Assembly (NCBI RefSeq): GCF_000741525.1
Contig: NZ_JGYP01000002.1
Span: 496,001 to 560,000 of the forward strand
DNA: 64,000 nt
Direction of reading: 5' to 3'
Origin: Bifidobacterium bohemicum DSM 22767
Lineage (GTDB): Bacteria; Actinomycetota; Actinomycetes; Actinomycetales; Bifidobacteriaceae
The notes below the pieces were generated by a model. That model worked only from the letters and a program-made list of their open reading frames with translations, was not told the DNA's origin and made no database searches. Both the position numbers and the translations under genes were made by a program. Of the stretch, positions 18,087-26,605 are shown in pieces. Position 1 is the first letter of the stretch. Each line of letters starts with the position of its first letter.

Positions 18087-18803
18087 TCAATGACGCGAAC
18101 GCCTGATAAGCATTCCCGGCTGATAGATGATAATGGCTCGCCCATCCCGTGCGATCCACCCACGGTTCGAGAAATCCATCAAGGCCTTATTCACCGTTTC
18201 ACGTGACGATCCGACGAGCTGCGCAAGCTCCTCCTGCGTCAGGTCGTGTGGCACCTTCACCCCGGCTTCAACCGGTTCTCCGAAGCGCGATGCGAGATTC
18301 AGAAGGGTTTTGGCCAATCGCGCGGGCACATCCATAAACACCAGATCAGAAATCTGTTCATTGTTCACCCGCATACGCCCCGCCATCACCTGAAGCATGT
18401 CCACGGCCACCCGCGGATGCTTGTTAAGCCAAGCGAACAATGTGTCGTGCTCAAGCCAGCCGACCATCGTTCCGTCATGCATGGCCACCGCCGAGGCGGT
18501 GCGAGGTCCGCCCGATGGATCGAACACCGGGATTTCACCCAGAATCTCACCGCGGCTATGAATGCTCAACAACTGGACGCGGTTGTCGCTGGACTGTCGC
18601 AACAACTTGACCTTGCCGGACTCGAGCAGGTACATACGCTGATCGGTTGACCCCTCGCGGAAGATGTAGCCGCCCTTATTGAATTGTGCATGCTTCATGA
18701 ACGGTATGAGCTCCTCCGCCTCTGCGGACGAGACGTGTTTGAATAGAGCCGTCTGCAACAGTTCGTTCTTAACTTCTGTGATCTCGTTCGGTTTCATGGC
18801 CAC
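18087..18803 (-). CDS. CRP/FNR-family transcriptional regulator (GlxR-like)
   Basis: 238 residues. The N-terminal cyclic-nucleotide-binding fold is seen in FNKGGYIFREGSTDQRMYLLESGKVKL, then GEILGEIPVFDPSGGPRTASAVA, which corresponds to the phosphate-binding cassette. The long dimer helix carries MLQVMAGRMRVNNEQ. The winged helix has LTQEELAQLVGSSRETVNKALMDF. The overall layout is that of actinobacterial GlxR/CRP global regulators. The frame starts at GTG 18803 with AAGGA five bases away; ATG 18797 is the alternative. It sits upstream of the PBP on the same strand with about 100 bases between them. Confidence 0.9.
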   Translation of the reverse strand: MAMKPNEITEVKNELLQTALFKHVSSAEAEELIPFMKHAQFNKGGYIFREGSTDQRMYLLESGKVKLLRQSSDNRVQLLSIHSRGEILGEIPVFDPSGGPRTASAVAMHDGTMVGWLEHDTLFAWLNKHPRVAVDMLQVMAGRMRVNNEQISDLVFMDVPARLAKTLLNLASRFGEPVEAGVKVPHDLTQEELAQLVGSSRETVNKALMDFSNRGWIARDGRAIIIYQPGMLIRRSRH

Positions 18804-18909
18804 TGCCGTCCTTCAGCTTTCCGTTTCGTGTCGCAATCTCTTCGTATCCGTTGTTCCCATTTGCGCGATTGGTCAGAGAGGGGATAAATAACTCCGATAG
18901 TGAAAGAGA

Positions 18910-19962
18910 CTATATGCTGGAGCTAACAAAATCGAAAAGACTACCGATCATCGTACTTTGATTACGATCCGTTTGACGCGACAGGGCGTCAACACGTTTG
19001 ACGGACGACCGAACCGCTTTGTCGCTCAGCTTCTCTTTGGATACCTTCAGAACCTTTGTCATAATGTCGGCATGAACATCCCAATCGAGCATGGTGTGAT
19101 GAAGCACCGCACCGCCGCCCGATTGCCGAGATGGGTAACGACGCTGCGCCGAACCGCCTATTTTACCTCGCTGAGATGCAATGTCATTCAGTCCACTGAA
19201 GTGTGCATCTAAACCCAATTGTTTGAAGGCGGCAAGCAGCCACGCGTCGCACAGCCTGTAGGACTGGGCCACCGAAAGACCTGCGACAAAATCCAATGGA
19301 GCATACAACGAATAAGTGATCACTCTTTCGGGTTCCACGAGCATCGCCCCACCTCCCGTGGGCCTGCGGACCACATCGAATCCCAGCCGCCGCGCTTGAA
19401 CCTGATCAACCTCATCCGCGATCGATTGAAACCTGCCGACCACCACAGCCGGTCGGGACCAACGCCAGAACCGCACAGTGGCAGGTCGCACGCCGCACGC
19501 CACCTCACGCGCAAAACGCTCTTCCAAAAGCATCTGGTCCTTGGCGCAACGAGGTTCATCAATGAACACCCGCGGTTTCAATGTCTGCCAACGTTCACGC
19601 CAGTCAAATAACGTCAAAGGCGATTCCGTTTCGTATGCGTCAAACGTTTTTACTTTTGTGTTCGATGCACGAAATGAACGATTTTTTGCGTCTGGAGCAT
19701 CACACTTTGCGCCTTGTACGGCTCTCCGATAAGCCGTGCGTATTGCTTTAGCATCCGTCCCCAATAAACGTATTGCACTATAAGTCCTGAAGACAGAACC
19801 CAATTCCTCGCCATCGATCAACGCATCGCCAATGGCTTTGAGAAAAGAAGTTTGCTGCGTCTCATTTCCGCCGACAACGAAAAAATCCCCGTCCAATGCA
19901 CATTCCACCGGCACATCATCATCGACTCGTACATTGACCGCGACAAGCTTGCCTCCCGGCAT
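18910..19962 (-). CDS. Lipoate-protein ligase with N-terminal accessory domain
   Basis: Attaches lipoate to acceptor proteins such as GcvH, which is encoded 6 kb away. The start at ATG 19962 (MPGGKLVAVNVRVDD) has GGCGAG upstream, giving 350 residues. The first 80 residues (GGKLVAVNV, VECALDGDFFV, LIDGEELGSVFRT) look like the LplA accessory domain, which in E. coli LplA is C-terminal. A linker follows, then the catalytic domain with FIDEPRCAKDQMLLEE, VVVGRFQSIADEV, RRPTGGGAMLV and the catalytic Lys in RGKIGGSAQRR. So the two parts are in the reverse order to LplA. Domain order is what I see; the activity is inferred from the motifs. Confidence 0.88.
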   Translation of the reverse strand: MPGGKLVAVNVRVDDDVPVECALDGDFFVVGGNETQQTSFLKAIGDALIDGEELGSVFRTYSAIRLLGTDAKAIRTAYRRAVQGAKCDAPDAKNRSFRASNTKVKTFDAYETESPLTLFDWRERWQTLKPRVFIDEPRCAKDQMLLEERFAREVACGVRPATVRFWRWSRPAVVVGRFQSIADEVDQVQARRLGFDVVRRPTGGGAMLVEPERVITYSLYAPLDFVAGLSVAQSYRLCDAWLLAAFKQLGLDAHFSGLNDIASQRGKIGGSAQRRYPSRQSGGGAVLHHTMLDWDVHADIMTKVLKVSKEKLSDKAVRSSVKRVDALSRQTDRNQSTMIGSLFDFVSSSI

Positions 19963-20069
19963 CTTGCACTCGCCGCGTTTCACATTTCGTCTCACCGACC
20001 ACCTCAACGGTATAAACAACCATGTCTCAATCCGTCTTCAAGGCATGGACCACCTAAAGATGAAGTACG

Positions 20070-20630
20070 TCAGTCCCTGAGCTCAACACCGTTCGCATCA
20101 CGGTGCCACCGCGAACCATAAAAAGAACTGAGAATCAGGATTGCTTCAACCAGACCCCAGATCCCAGCGGCAATGGCACCGATGCCGAAAACCCATCCCA
20201 ACAGCAATGTAAGCAATAATTGAGCGATGGCTTTGCCGTAATTGCCGAGATAAAAGTTGTGCGCACCGAAACAGCCCAAAAATATTCCGAGCAGACCCGC
20301 CGCCAACTTTGACTTTTGATGAACGTATATCATCGGCTGCGGTGATGCATACGGTTGCGCAGGCGGAAAATCGTATGCCGGCTGTCCATACTGCGACGAC
20401 GGCGGAGCCTGGTACTGCGGCTGAGATTGAACCGGAACCTGGTACTGCGGTTGCATGGGCTGCTGATATTGCGGCTGCGTCGGAACCTGATATTGAGGTT
20501 GCGCAGCCCCGTACTGAGACCGCGGAACCTGAAGGGGTTGCGGCAAAGCGTCATCACCGCTTGCCATCTGTCCCTGTAAATCAGGCTGTCCGTACGGCTG
20601 ATTGGGCTGTTGTATATAATCCATAGTCAC
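20070..20630 (-). CDS. TM2-domain membrane protein with Gln/Pro/Tyr-rich N-terminus
   Basis: 186 residues. The first half is a low-complexity repeat of PQYQ and QPQYQ with Pro and Tyr (about residues 35-95). The second half is a TM2 domain: KSKLAAGLLGIFLGCFGAHNFYLGNYGKA, then LLLTLLLGWVFGIGAIAAGIWGLVEAILIL, giving two membrane spans joined by a short turn. The family is widespread and without a settled function. The start is probably GTG 20630 (GGAG six bases upstream); ATG 20624 is possible. It appears to be a single-gene unit between the ligase and leuB. Confidence 0.85.
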   Translation of the reverse strand: MTMDYIQQPNQPYGQPDLQGQMASGDDALPQPLQVPRSQYGAAQPQYQVPTQPQYQQPMQPQYQVPVQSQPQYQAPPSSQYGQPAYDFPPAQPYASPQPMIYVHQKSKLAAGLLGIFLGCFGAHNFYLGNYGKAIAQLLLTLLLGWVFGIGAIAAGIWGLVEAILILSSFYGSRWHRDANGVELRD

Positions 20631-20781
20631 ATATTACTCCGAATAATTAAAAACCGGAATGAATCGACGCCGATTCGGACTATATTACAATGTTTTTTAC
20701 AACCATCTTCGCCCTCCCCACCACAGCAAAATTTGATTCATACACGCTTTATATACAGACCGGGTTGCACGAAATAACGAT

Positions 20782-21816
20782 TCAGAGCCGACCCAAAATA
20801 TCGCGTCCGACATCGGCCGTAGAACGCCGTCTCGAGGCGTTTTGCTCGATATCGGCTTCGACGGCGTTCTCGATGAGCACTGCTGGCTCGTCAAGTCCTA
20901 GATTACGCAGCAGCATCGCGGCCGAAAGCACGGCGGCGGTGGGATTGGCAATCCCCTTGCCAGCGATATCGGGAGCAGAGCCATGAATGGGTTCGAACAT
21001 GGAGGGGTACTTGCCCGAAGCGTTGATGCAGCCGGAGGCCGAATACCCCACTCCCCCAACCACACTGCCGGCCTCATCAGTGAGAATGTCACCGAACAGA
21101 TTGTCAGTGAGAACAACGTCGAAGCGGCCCGGGTCGGTGACCATGAAAATGGTCGCGGCGTCAATGTGCTGGTAGTCATGGCTGACCTCGGGGTACTCCT
21201 GCCCGACCCGATCCACAATGCGCTGCCACATGTCGCCAGCGTTAATCAGCACGTTCTTCTTGTGTACCAGAGTGATGTGCCTGCGCCTTTTCATGGCCAG
21301 CTCGTACGCATAACGTACAACACGTTCCACACCATACGCCGTGTTGACGGAGACTTCCGTGGCCACTTCGTCGGGCGTGTCCTTGCGAATCGCGCCGCCT
21401 GCGCCACAGTAAAGGCCCTCGGTACCCTCACGGACGACCACGAAGTCGATGTCGCCCGGATTCTTCAACGGCGACTCGACGCCCTTGTACAGTTTGCAGG
21501 GGCGCAGGTTCACATACTGGTCAAGGCCGAACCGCAATTTGAGCAGCAGGCCGCGCTCAAGCACACCAGCATGGATACGCGGATCACCGATGGCACCAAG
21601 TAGAATCGCATCCGTCTGCTTGATGCGTTCCAGCTCCTCATCGGGCAGGACGGCACCGTCACGCAGATAACGCTCAGCTCCGAGGTCGAAGTCCACATAC
21701 TTGAACCCAGCCATGCCCTCGGTGGCCTTTTCCATGACCTCTTGCGCCACGGGGGTGATCTCCTTGCCGATGCCGTCACCAGGAACAACGGCAATGGTAT
21801 AGGTTTGTCTGTTCAT
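20782..21816 (-). CDS. leuB: 3-isopropylmalate dehydrogenase
   Basis: Oxidative decarboxylation of 3-isopropylmalate in leucine synthesis, NAD-dependent. It has 344 residues of the compact actinobacterial type. Seen: [17 protein letters not shown], the substrate-binding [35 protein letters not shown], the Lys in LVHKKNVL, the metal-binding [13 protein letters not shown], and the NAD loop [21 protein letters not shown]. Other leu genes are not in the window, so leuB appears alone, flanked by unrelated genes. Confidence 0.95.
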   Translation of the reverse strand: MNRQTYTIAVVPGDGIGKEITPVAQEVMEKATEGMAGFKYVDFDLGAERYLRDGAVLPDEELERIKQTDAILLGAIGDPRIHAGVLERGLLLKLRFGLDQYVNLRPCKLYKGVESPLKNPGDIDFVVVREGTEGLYCGAGGAIRKDTPDEVATEVSVNTAYGVERVVRYAYELAMKRRRHITLVHKKNVLINAGDMWQRIVDRVGQEYPEVSHDYQHIDAATIFMVTDPGRFDVVLTDNLFGDILTDEAGSVVGGVGYSASGCINASGKYPSMFEPIHGSAPDIAGKGIANPTAAVLSAAMLLRNLGLDEPAVLIENAVEADIEQNASRRRSTADVGRDILGRL

Positions 21817-21890
21817 GTTTGGACAGACTACACGCGAATATGATACCTTCCGCTATTTGGTCCGGAAAATGGACATCCGCCGTATTCTTC

Positions 21891-24431
21891 CTAAGAATTG
21901 ATTCCCATAACAGCCAGGCACCAAGCATTCTCCTCGCTCACGTCCCTCCACTGCTGATACCGGCCGGAGGTACCACCGTGACTGGCTTCGTTCTGCACGC
22001 GAGCCACGGCATCGACCCCTTGCGATTGCAGACGCGCAAGCCATTTCATGGGTTCCACATACAGCACTCGGGTGTCATTGAGCGAAGTCGTGATGAAAAT
22101 CTTCGGGAAACGGGCGGCCATATCGTGATCGCCTTCACCGGCTTTCTCATCCGCATCATCACCTTGCCAGGGTCCGAACGGCGCGTTTTCATAAGGACTG
22201 TATGACTTCATATAGTCGTAGACATCCTTGTTATGCAGAGGATCACCCCATTCATCCCACTCGGTGACCGTCAACGGCAGGGACGGGTCAAGAATCGTAG
22301 TCAACGCGTCCACGAACGGCACATCGGCCTCAATGCCGGCGTAACAATCCGGCGCCATGTTCGCCACGGCACCCATCAGAAGGCCGCCCGCCGAGCCACC
22401 GTTAGCGACGGTACGCTCCCGATCGGCCAAGCCAGCTGATTCCAGAGCCTTGGTGACGTCCACAAAATCATTGAATGTGTTGCGCTTATTCAGCTTACGG
22501 CCCTGCTCGTACCATGCGCGGCCCATTTCCCCGCCACCGCGCACATGCGCTACGACGTAGAGCACACCTCTGTCAAGCATGCTCAACCGTGCCACTGAAA
22601 AGCCGGGATCGGAGCTGCACTCATAGGACCCATAGCCCGTAATGAACATGGCCCCGGCAGCCGCATCCGCGTCCGAGTTCGCACCACACGCACTCCTGAG
22701 CCTGCCCATGCAATCGACGTCATGCTCATCAAGGATGTCGATCGATTCCAATTCACTTTGCACTTTGGCCATCCGGGGACAACGATCCGACCTGAACACC
22801 AGACTCACCGGCACGAGTTCGCCGTCTCGCACACGTACCCACAGGCGACGTTCACGGTAGTTCGCCGGGTTGAAGTCCCCCAGCACTTCAGCGGATTTCA
22901 GCAGAACGTCCCGACCGGTGACAGGATCGAGTTCACGCAGCTGTCCGGCAGTCGTATAGCTGCCGAATGAATACCGCATGCGCGGCGCATCATACGAAGG
23001 ATTTCCACCGGCACCGATGGAGTACAGGCGTTGCCGAACATCATCGCCGACCGGTTTGACCTCGCGGAAGTTCCAAGGTCGCCCCGCCTGAAAATCAGCG
23101 AGCGCCTGGGCTTTGGTCATTACCGCGATGTGGGGCAGACTTTCGGCACGGTAGCTGAGAACCACGAAATGACGATACATGCCGATGCCCTCAATGACAA
23201 GCCCTCTCATATCCCGTAATATCGCGGGGTTTGCGCCATTGCGGTATGCGGTATTGATGGGTTTGGTCGAAGCGCCCGGTTCAACTGCATCCCCCAACCG
23301 ACAACCATAAGGCGAGCCTTGTGCGACCACCACCCCCTCGTCGAGGGTATAAGGTGGCTTATGTGCATTCAGGTCGATCACATCGACTTCAAAATTCGGA
23401 TTCCGGGCATTGTGGAATACCAACGCAAGTGGAATATCGGCGGCAAGCTTTCCGTCCGCCGTATCGTCACCGAGACACGGGTCGTCAACCGAACCGCTTC
23501 CGCGGTCAGCATCCGCCTCAAAACGTGCGAAACTGACATCGTATTCGATGCCTTCGCGACGCCGGATGAACGGCGTGAAAACGCCCTCGGGTTCGTCGGC
23601 AGGCAGCATGAGCACTTCGCTGGTGGTCTTTGAAGCCACGCTGATGACGATGTCGCGTTCATCGAAACTCATACCCACATCCACGGCGAAGCGCTCATCG
23701 GGTTCACGGAACACTTCCACATCGTCGCGCACGGGAGTGCCCACACGATGACGGAGAACGAGGTAGGGGCGCCAGGCATCGTCGGGCATCACATAGAAAA
23801 CCCAGCGTCCGTCAGGCGTCAGACATGCTCCGGCGGCAGCGCCTTCGATCACCTCGCTCGACTCACTCTCGGTCTTCAGGTCACGGATGCGATAGTCATA
23901 ACGCTCGTTGCCGGCCAGGTCAACACCGTAAAGCATCCAGCGGCCGGTCTTATCGAAATCCAACCCACCGATATTGAAGAAGTCGTGCCCTTCCGACTCT
24001 TTGTTCGGATCGAAGACCACTTGTTCGTCCGGCATCGCCCCGGGCGCATCGGCGGCGTTTACCTGCGGCGGATCCCAGTCGTCAGGGCTTGAAACGGGCC
24101 TACGGCACTGAATGGCGTACTGTTTGCCTTCGACCACACGCGTGAAGTACCAGTAACCGTCAATGCGGGTTGGCACCGACATGTCCGTTTGCTTGACGCG
24201 AGACTTAAGCTCTTCAAACAGGGTCCGTTTCAAATCGGCGATACCCTTCGTGCGATGCCGAAAATACGCATTCTGTTCAGCCACGAACCGTTGAAGATCA
24301 GGCGACTGCTTGTCGCGCATCCAATCGTAGGGATCCACGAACGTGTCACCATGAGCCGCACGCGGACTTGGCACATGCTTGGCAACGGGGACTTGTGAAC
24401 GCTCGGAAGGGTCATGCATATCGTCTGTCAT
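21891..24431 (-). CDS. Prolyl oligopeptidase-family serine peptidase (S9A, oligopeptidase B-like)
   Basis: Cytoplasmic peptidase cutting short peptides, probably after basic residues by analogy with oligopeptidase B. Start taken at ATG 24431 (MTDDMHDPSERSQ), 846 residues; ATG 24419 is an alternative. The N-terminal propeller begins with HGDTFVDPYDWMRDK and includes RVVEGKQYAIQCR. The C-terminal hydrolase has GYGSYECSSDPGFS, VAHVRGGGEMGRAWYEQG, the nucleophile in NGGSAGGLLMGAV, the Asp in TTSLNDTRVLYVEP and the His in NEASHGGTSGRY. Two extra Asp/Ala-rich insertions (near residues 310-335 and 590-600) lengthen it relative to typical members. Confidence 0.92.
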   Translation of the reverse strand: MTDDMHDPSERSQVPVAKHVPSPRAAHGDTFVDPYDWMRDKQSPDLQRFVAEQNAYFRHRTKGIADLKRTLFEELKSRVKQTDMSVPTRIDGYWYFTRVVEGKQYAIQCRRPVSSPDDWDPPQVNAADAPGAMPDEQVVFDPNKESEGHDFFNIGGLDFDKTGRWMLYGVDLAGNERYDYRIRDLKTESESSEVIEGAAAGACLTPDGRWVFYVMPDDAWRPYLVLRHRVGTPVRDDVEVFREPDERFAVDVGMSFDERDIVISVASKTTSEVLMLPADEPEGVFTPFIRRREGIEYDVSFARFEADADRGSGSVDDPCLGDDTADGKLAADIPLALVFHNARNPNFEVDVIDLNAHKPPYTLDEGVVVAQGSPYGCRLGDAVEPGASTKPINTAYRNGANPAILRDMRGLVIEGIGMYRHFVVLSYRAESLPHIAVMTKAQALADFQAGRPWNFREVKPVGDDVRQRLYSIGAGGNPSYDAPRMRYSFGSYTTAGQLRELDPVTGRDVLLKSAEVLGDFNPANYRERRLWVRVRDGELVPVSLVFRSDRCPRMAKVQSELESIDILDEHDVDCMGRLRSACGANSDADAAAGAMFITGYGSYECSSDPGFSVARLSMLDRGVLYVVAHVRGGGEMGRAWYEQGRKLNKRNTFNDFVDVTKALESAGLADRERTVANGGSAGGLLMGAVANMAPDCYAGIEADVPFVDALTTILDPSLPLTVTEWDEWGDPLHNKDVYDYMKSYSPYENAPFGPWQGDDADEKAGEGDHDMAARFPKIFITTSLNDTRVLYVEPMKWLARLQSQGVDAVARVQNEASHGGTSGRYQQWRDVSEENAWCLAVMGINS

Positions 24432-24508
24432 AAATACCAGACTATACCGTGATCTCACTAAATCACGCACATATCATGCAAGTGTGTCATGCGAAATTGT
24501 CGTATTGT

Positions 24509-25861
24509 TCAGTCAAGCACGTGGTGCAGATACGGTAGCATGGTGCGCATCAGGTTCGCGCCGGTGGTTCCGGTGAACACCGGTACGTCAACCACCGGCA
24601 TGGGTTGGGTGGAGGTCAATCCCCTCGAGCTCAAGAGCGATGTCTCCCGTGGACCAAGCGAACGGATTGCGATGGCGAGGACCCGTCCGGGGTGACGGTG
24701 CGCGATTGTGGCATAAGTAGTGGGATCGCGCTGTCCATCATCCCCAATGAGAATGAATCGCATGTCGGGAAAATCCTTCATAAGCTGCTCGGCGAATTCG
24801 AGCTTGTGCGCCACGGCCGTGGGTGCGAAAGTCTTGGAACCTGGGTCGAAGTCCCTCAAAAGCAGAGGTCCGGCAGGAAAACCATGTTCACTGATGAAAT
24901 GACGGATCACGCTTTCGACGTTCCACGGGGAAGTCGAAAGATAAAAGAACGGAGCGTCGGGCAGCATATCGCTCAACTTCGCATAAAGGGCGCTCATTCC
25001 AGGTACCGCATTACGTTTACGGGGATTCGTGAGCAGAAAGTTATAGGCGGCCTTCAACAGACTCGGGGCGTTGGTGACCATGATGGTGTCGTCCACATCG
25101 GAGATGATGCCGACTTTGGTGCCCGGCGCAATGACATAGAAGTCTGCGCTGACCGGCATTCTGTGCTCGACGGCGTATTGAACCCTATGCGCTCCGGGTT
25201 CAAGCCCTTGCTCCGCTATCAGCTCCAAGTAGCCCGAAGCATCGGAAACGGCACATGGACGGCCACCATCGAGTGGGGTTTTTGCCTGTCCCCCATCGTC
25301 CGGATCGCCGATCTGCACCGTTGCGGATGGAACGTCGTCTATGGCGACACGCACCCGTACATTCGGAGCAGGCACCGCCAGCATACCGTGGATGCCTCGC
25401 AGCACCGCTCCCGACTTGCTGCCCCGAGGAGCCATCAGCGTACGACAGATAAAACGCACATGGTCGTCGGTGCCGTAACCCGTGTACGAATCGACCTTCG
25501 GATACCAGCCCAGACCACGCGCCATTTTCATGCCGAACCGCATCCAAAGATCGAATGTAGCGTCAGCGACATGATGCGCGATGTGCGCAAACGGGATCGC
25601 GTTCGCCCGCTTCGGGTGCGCAACTGCAGTGGCGGAGCCGAAGGGCACGCGCGCTCTGTGCAGACGGATGGGCACCGTCGGCATATCAACCGCAGCGAGA
25701 TGATCCTCCTGCCGCTCAGGGTCTTGTTCACCATCGAGAGATGTACGATCGCGAATCCGACGCGCCGCCCCGGCATCGTCTCCAGCTTCGACAGACGCAT
25801 CATATCCGCCGGTCTGTCCGGTCAAAACATCATCATCGGCAGGCGCCAAAGAACGGCCCAT
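24509..25861 (-). CDS. App1-type phosphatidate phosphatase-like protein (DUF2183)
   Basis: 450 residues from ATG 25861 with AAGGCGGAAAG upstream. The C-terminal part carries the HAD-type DxDxT motif as VGIISDVDDTIMVTNAPSL, then FFYLSTSPWNVESVIRHFI and FILIGDDGQRDPTTY, matching the App1 (DUF2183) family, named for a yeast actin-associated phosphatidate phosphatase. The middle shows a carbohydrate-binding-like beta region (VRVRVAIDDVPSATVQI). The N-terminal 60 residues are Asp-rich and likely disordered. Lipid phosphatase activity in bacteria is inferred only. Confidence 0.85.
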   Translation of the reverse strand: MGRSLAPADDDVLTGQTGGYDASVEAGDDAGAARRIRDRTSLDGEQDPERQEDHLAAVDMPTVPIRLHRARVPFGSATAVAHPKRANAIPFAHIAHHVADATFDLWMRFGMKMARGLGWYPKVDSYTGYGTDDHVRFICRTLMAPRGSKSGAVLRGIHGMLAVPAPNVRVRVAIDDVPSATVQIGDPDDGGQAKTPLDGGRPCAVSDASGYLELIAEQGLEPGAHRVQYAVEHRMPVSADFYVIAPGTKVGIISDVDDTIMVTNAPSLLKAAYNFLLTNPRKRNAVPGMSALYAKLSDMLPDAPFFYLSTSPWNVESVIRHFISEHGFPAGPLLLRDFDPGSKTFAPTAVAHKLEFAEQLMKDFPDMRFILIGDDGQRDPTTYATIAHRHPGRVLAIAIRSLGPRETSLLSSRGLTSTQPMPVVDVPVFTGTTGANLMRTMLPYLHHVLD

Positions 25862-25982
25862 GAGCTTTCCGCCTTTCCACCTCGAATGTCATACCAATCC
25901 GGTTCAATCTCCATGCTTCCCCCGATTGGCGACCTGAAACGAATGGATTCACCGTAGAGAGCAGACAACGGGAATGACCGTC

Positions 25983-26429
25983 CTAGTTGACGCTCTTGAC
26001 CATCTGCGCGTACCGCGCCGCATCCATCAGCTCAGGCTCATCGTCCGAAGGCTCGATCTTGAGTATCCAGCCCTCACCATACGGGTCGTTATTGACGATG
26101 GCGGGGTCGTCGGCCACATCACCATTGACGTACAGTACAGTGCCGTCCACGGGGCAGACGAGCGATTGTACGGCCTTGGCGCTTTCCAACTCAACGACCT
26201 CGTCGCCGGCGCGAACCTCATCGGAAGGCTCAGGCAAATCGACGTACACCAATTCGCCCATCTGATTCGCGGCGTATTCCGTGATGCCTATGGTCAACAA
26301 CCCATCCACGTCCTCGACCCATATATGATCGGCGCTATACCGCAACTGCGCCGGCACATCCAGACTGGCTGCGGCACCGGGAAATTCATCGGGCTGGCGT
26401 GGGGAATCATCCATCTTGTTTTCACTCAT
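25983..26429 (-). CDS. gcvH: Glycine cleavage system H protein (lipoyl carrier)
   Basis: 148 residues with the GcvH fold: LRYSADHIWVEDVDG, LTIGITEYAANQMGELVYVDLP, the lipoylation site in VVELESAKAVQSLVCPVDG (Lys of ESAKA), then DPYGEGWILKIEP. It carries lipoate. The partner genes gcvT and gcvP are not in the window, while a lipoate ligase is. The role may be glycine cleavage if they are encoded elsewhere, or a carrier of lipoate for other enzymes. About 20 extra N-terminal residues precede the domain. Confidence 0.93.
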   Translation of the reverse strand: MSENKMDDSPRQPDEFPGAAASLDVPAQLRYSADHIWVEDVDGLLTIGITEYAANQMGELVYVDLPEPSDEVRAGDEVVELESAKAVQSLVCPVDGTVLYVNGDVADDPAIVNNDPYGEGWILKIEPSDDEPELMDAARYAQMVKSVN

Positions 26430-26446
26430 ATCACCAAGGATAACGC

Positions 26447-26605
26447 ATGACCCAGCCCATCATACGCACAATCGGAAAGCGCTTGCCCATCTGGATCGAC
26501 CTGTCCGGTTCGGGACCCTATGCGGACCCAGCCAATGCCCATGTTCCCGTTTTCCTGGACACCGACGATCCAAGGACAGGCTCGGCCACATACGGGATTA
26601 CCTAA
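26447..26605 (+). CDS. Possible small protein divergent from gcvH
   Basis: 52 codons, ATG at 26447 with AAGGA about six bases upstream, stop TAA at 26603-26605. It reads MTQPIIRTIGKRLPIWIDLS and ends TGSATYGIT. It overlaps the 3' end of the L,D-transpeptidase gene by eight bases in the opposite direction. It has no recognised domain or membrane span. It could be a real small gene, the start of a truncated gene, or chance. Confidence 0.3.
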   Translation: MTQPIIRTIGKRLPIWIDLSGSGPYADPANAHVPVFLDTDDPRTGSATYGIT

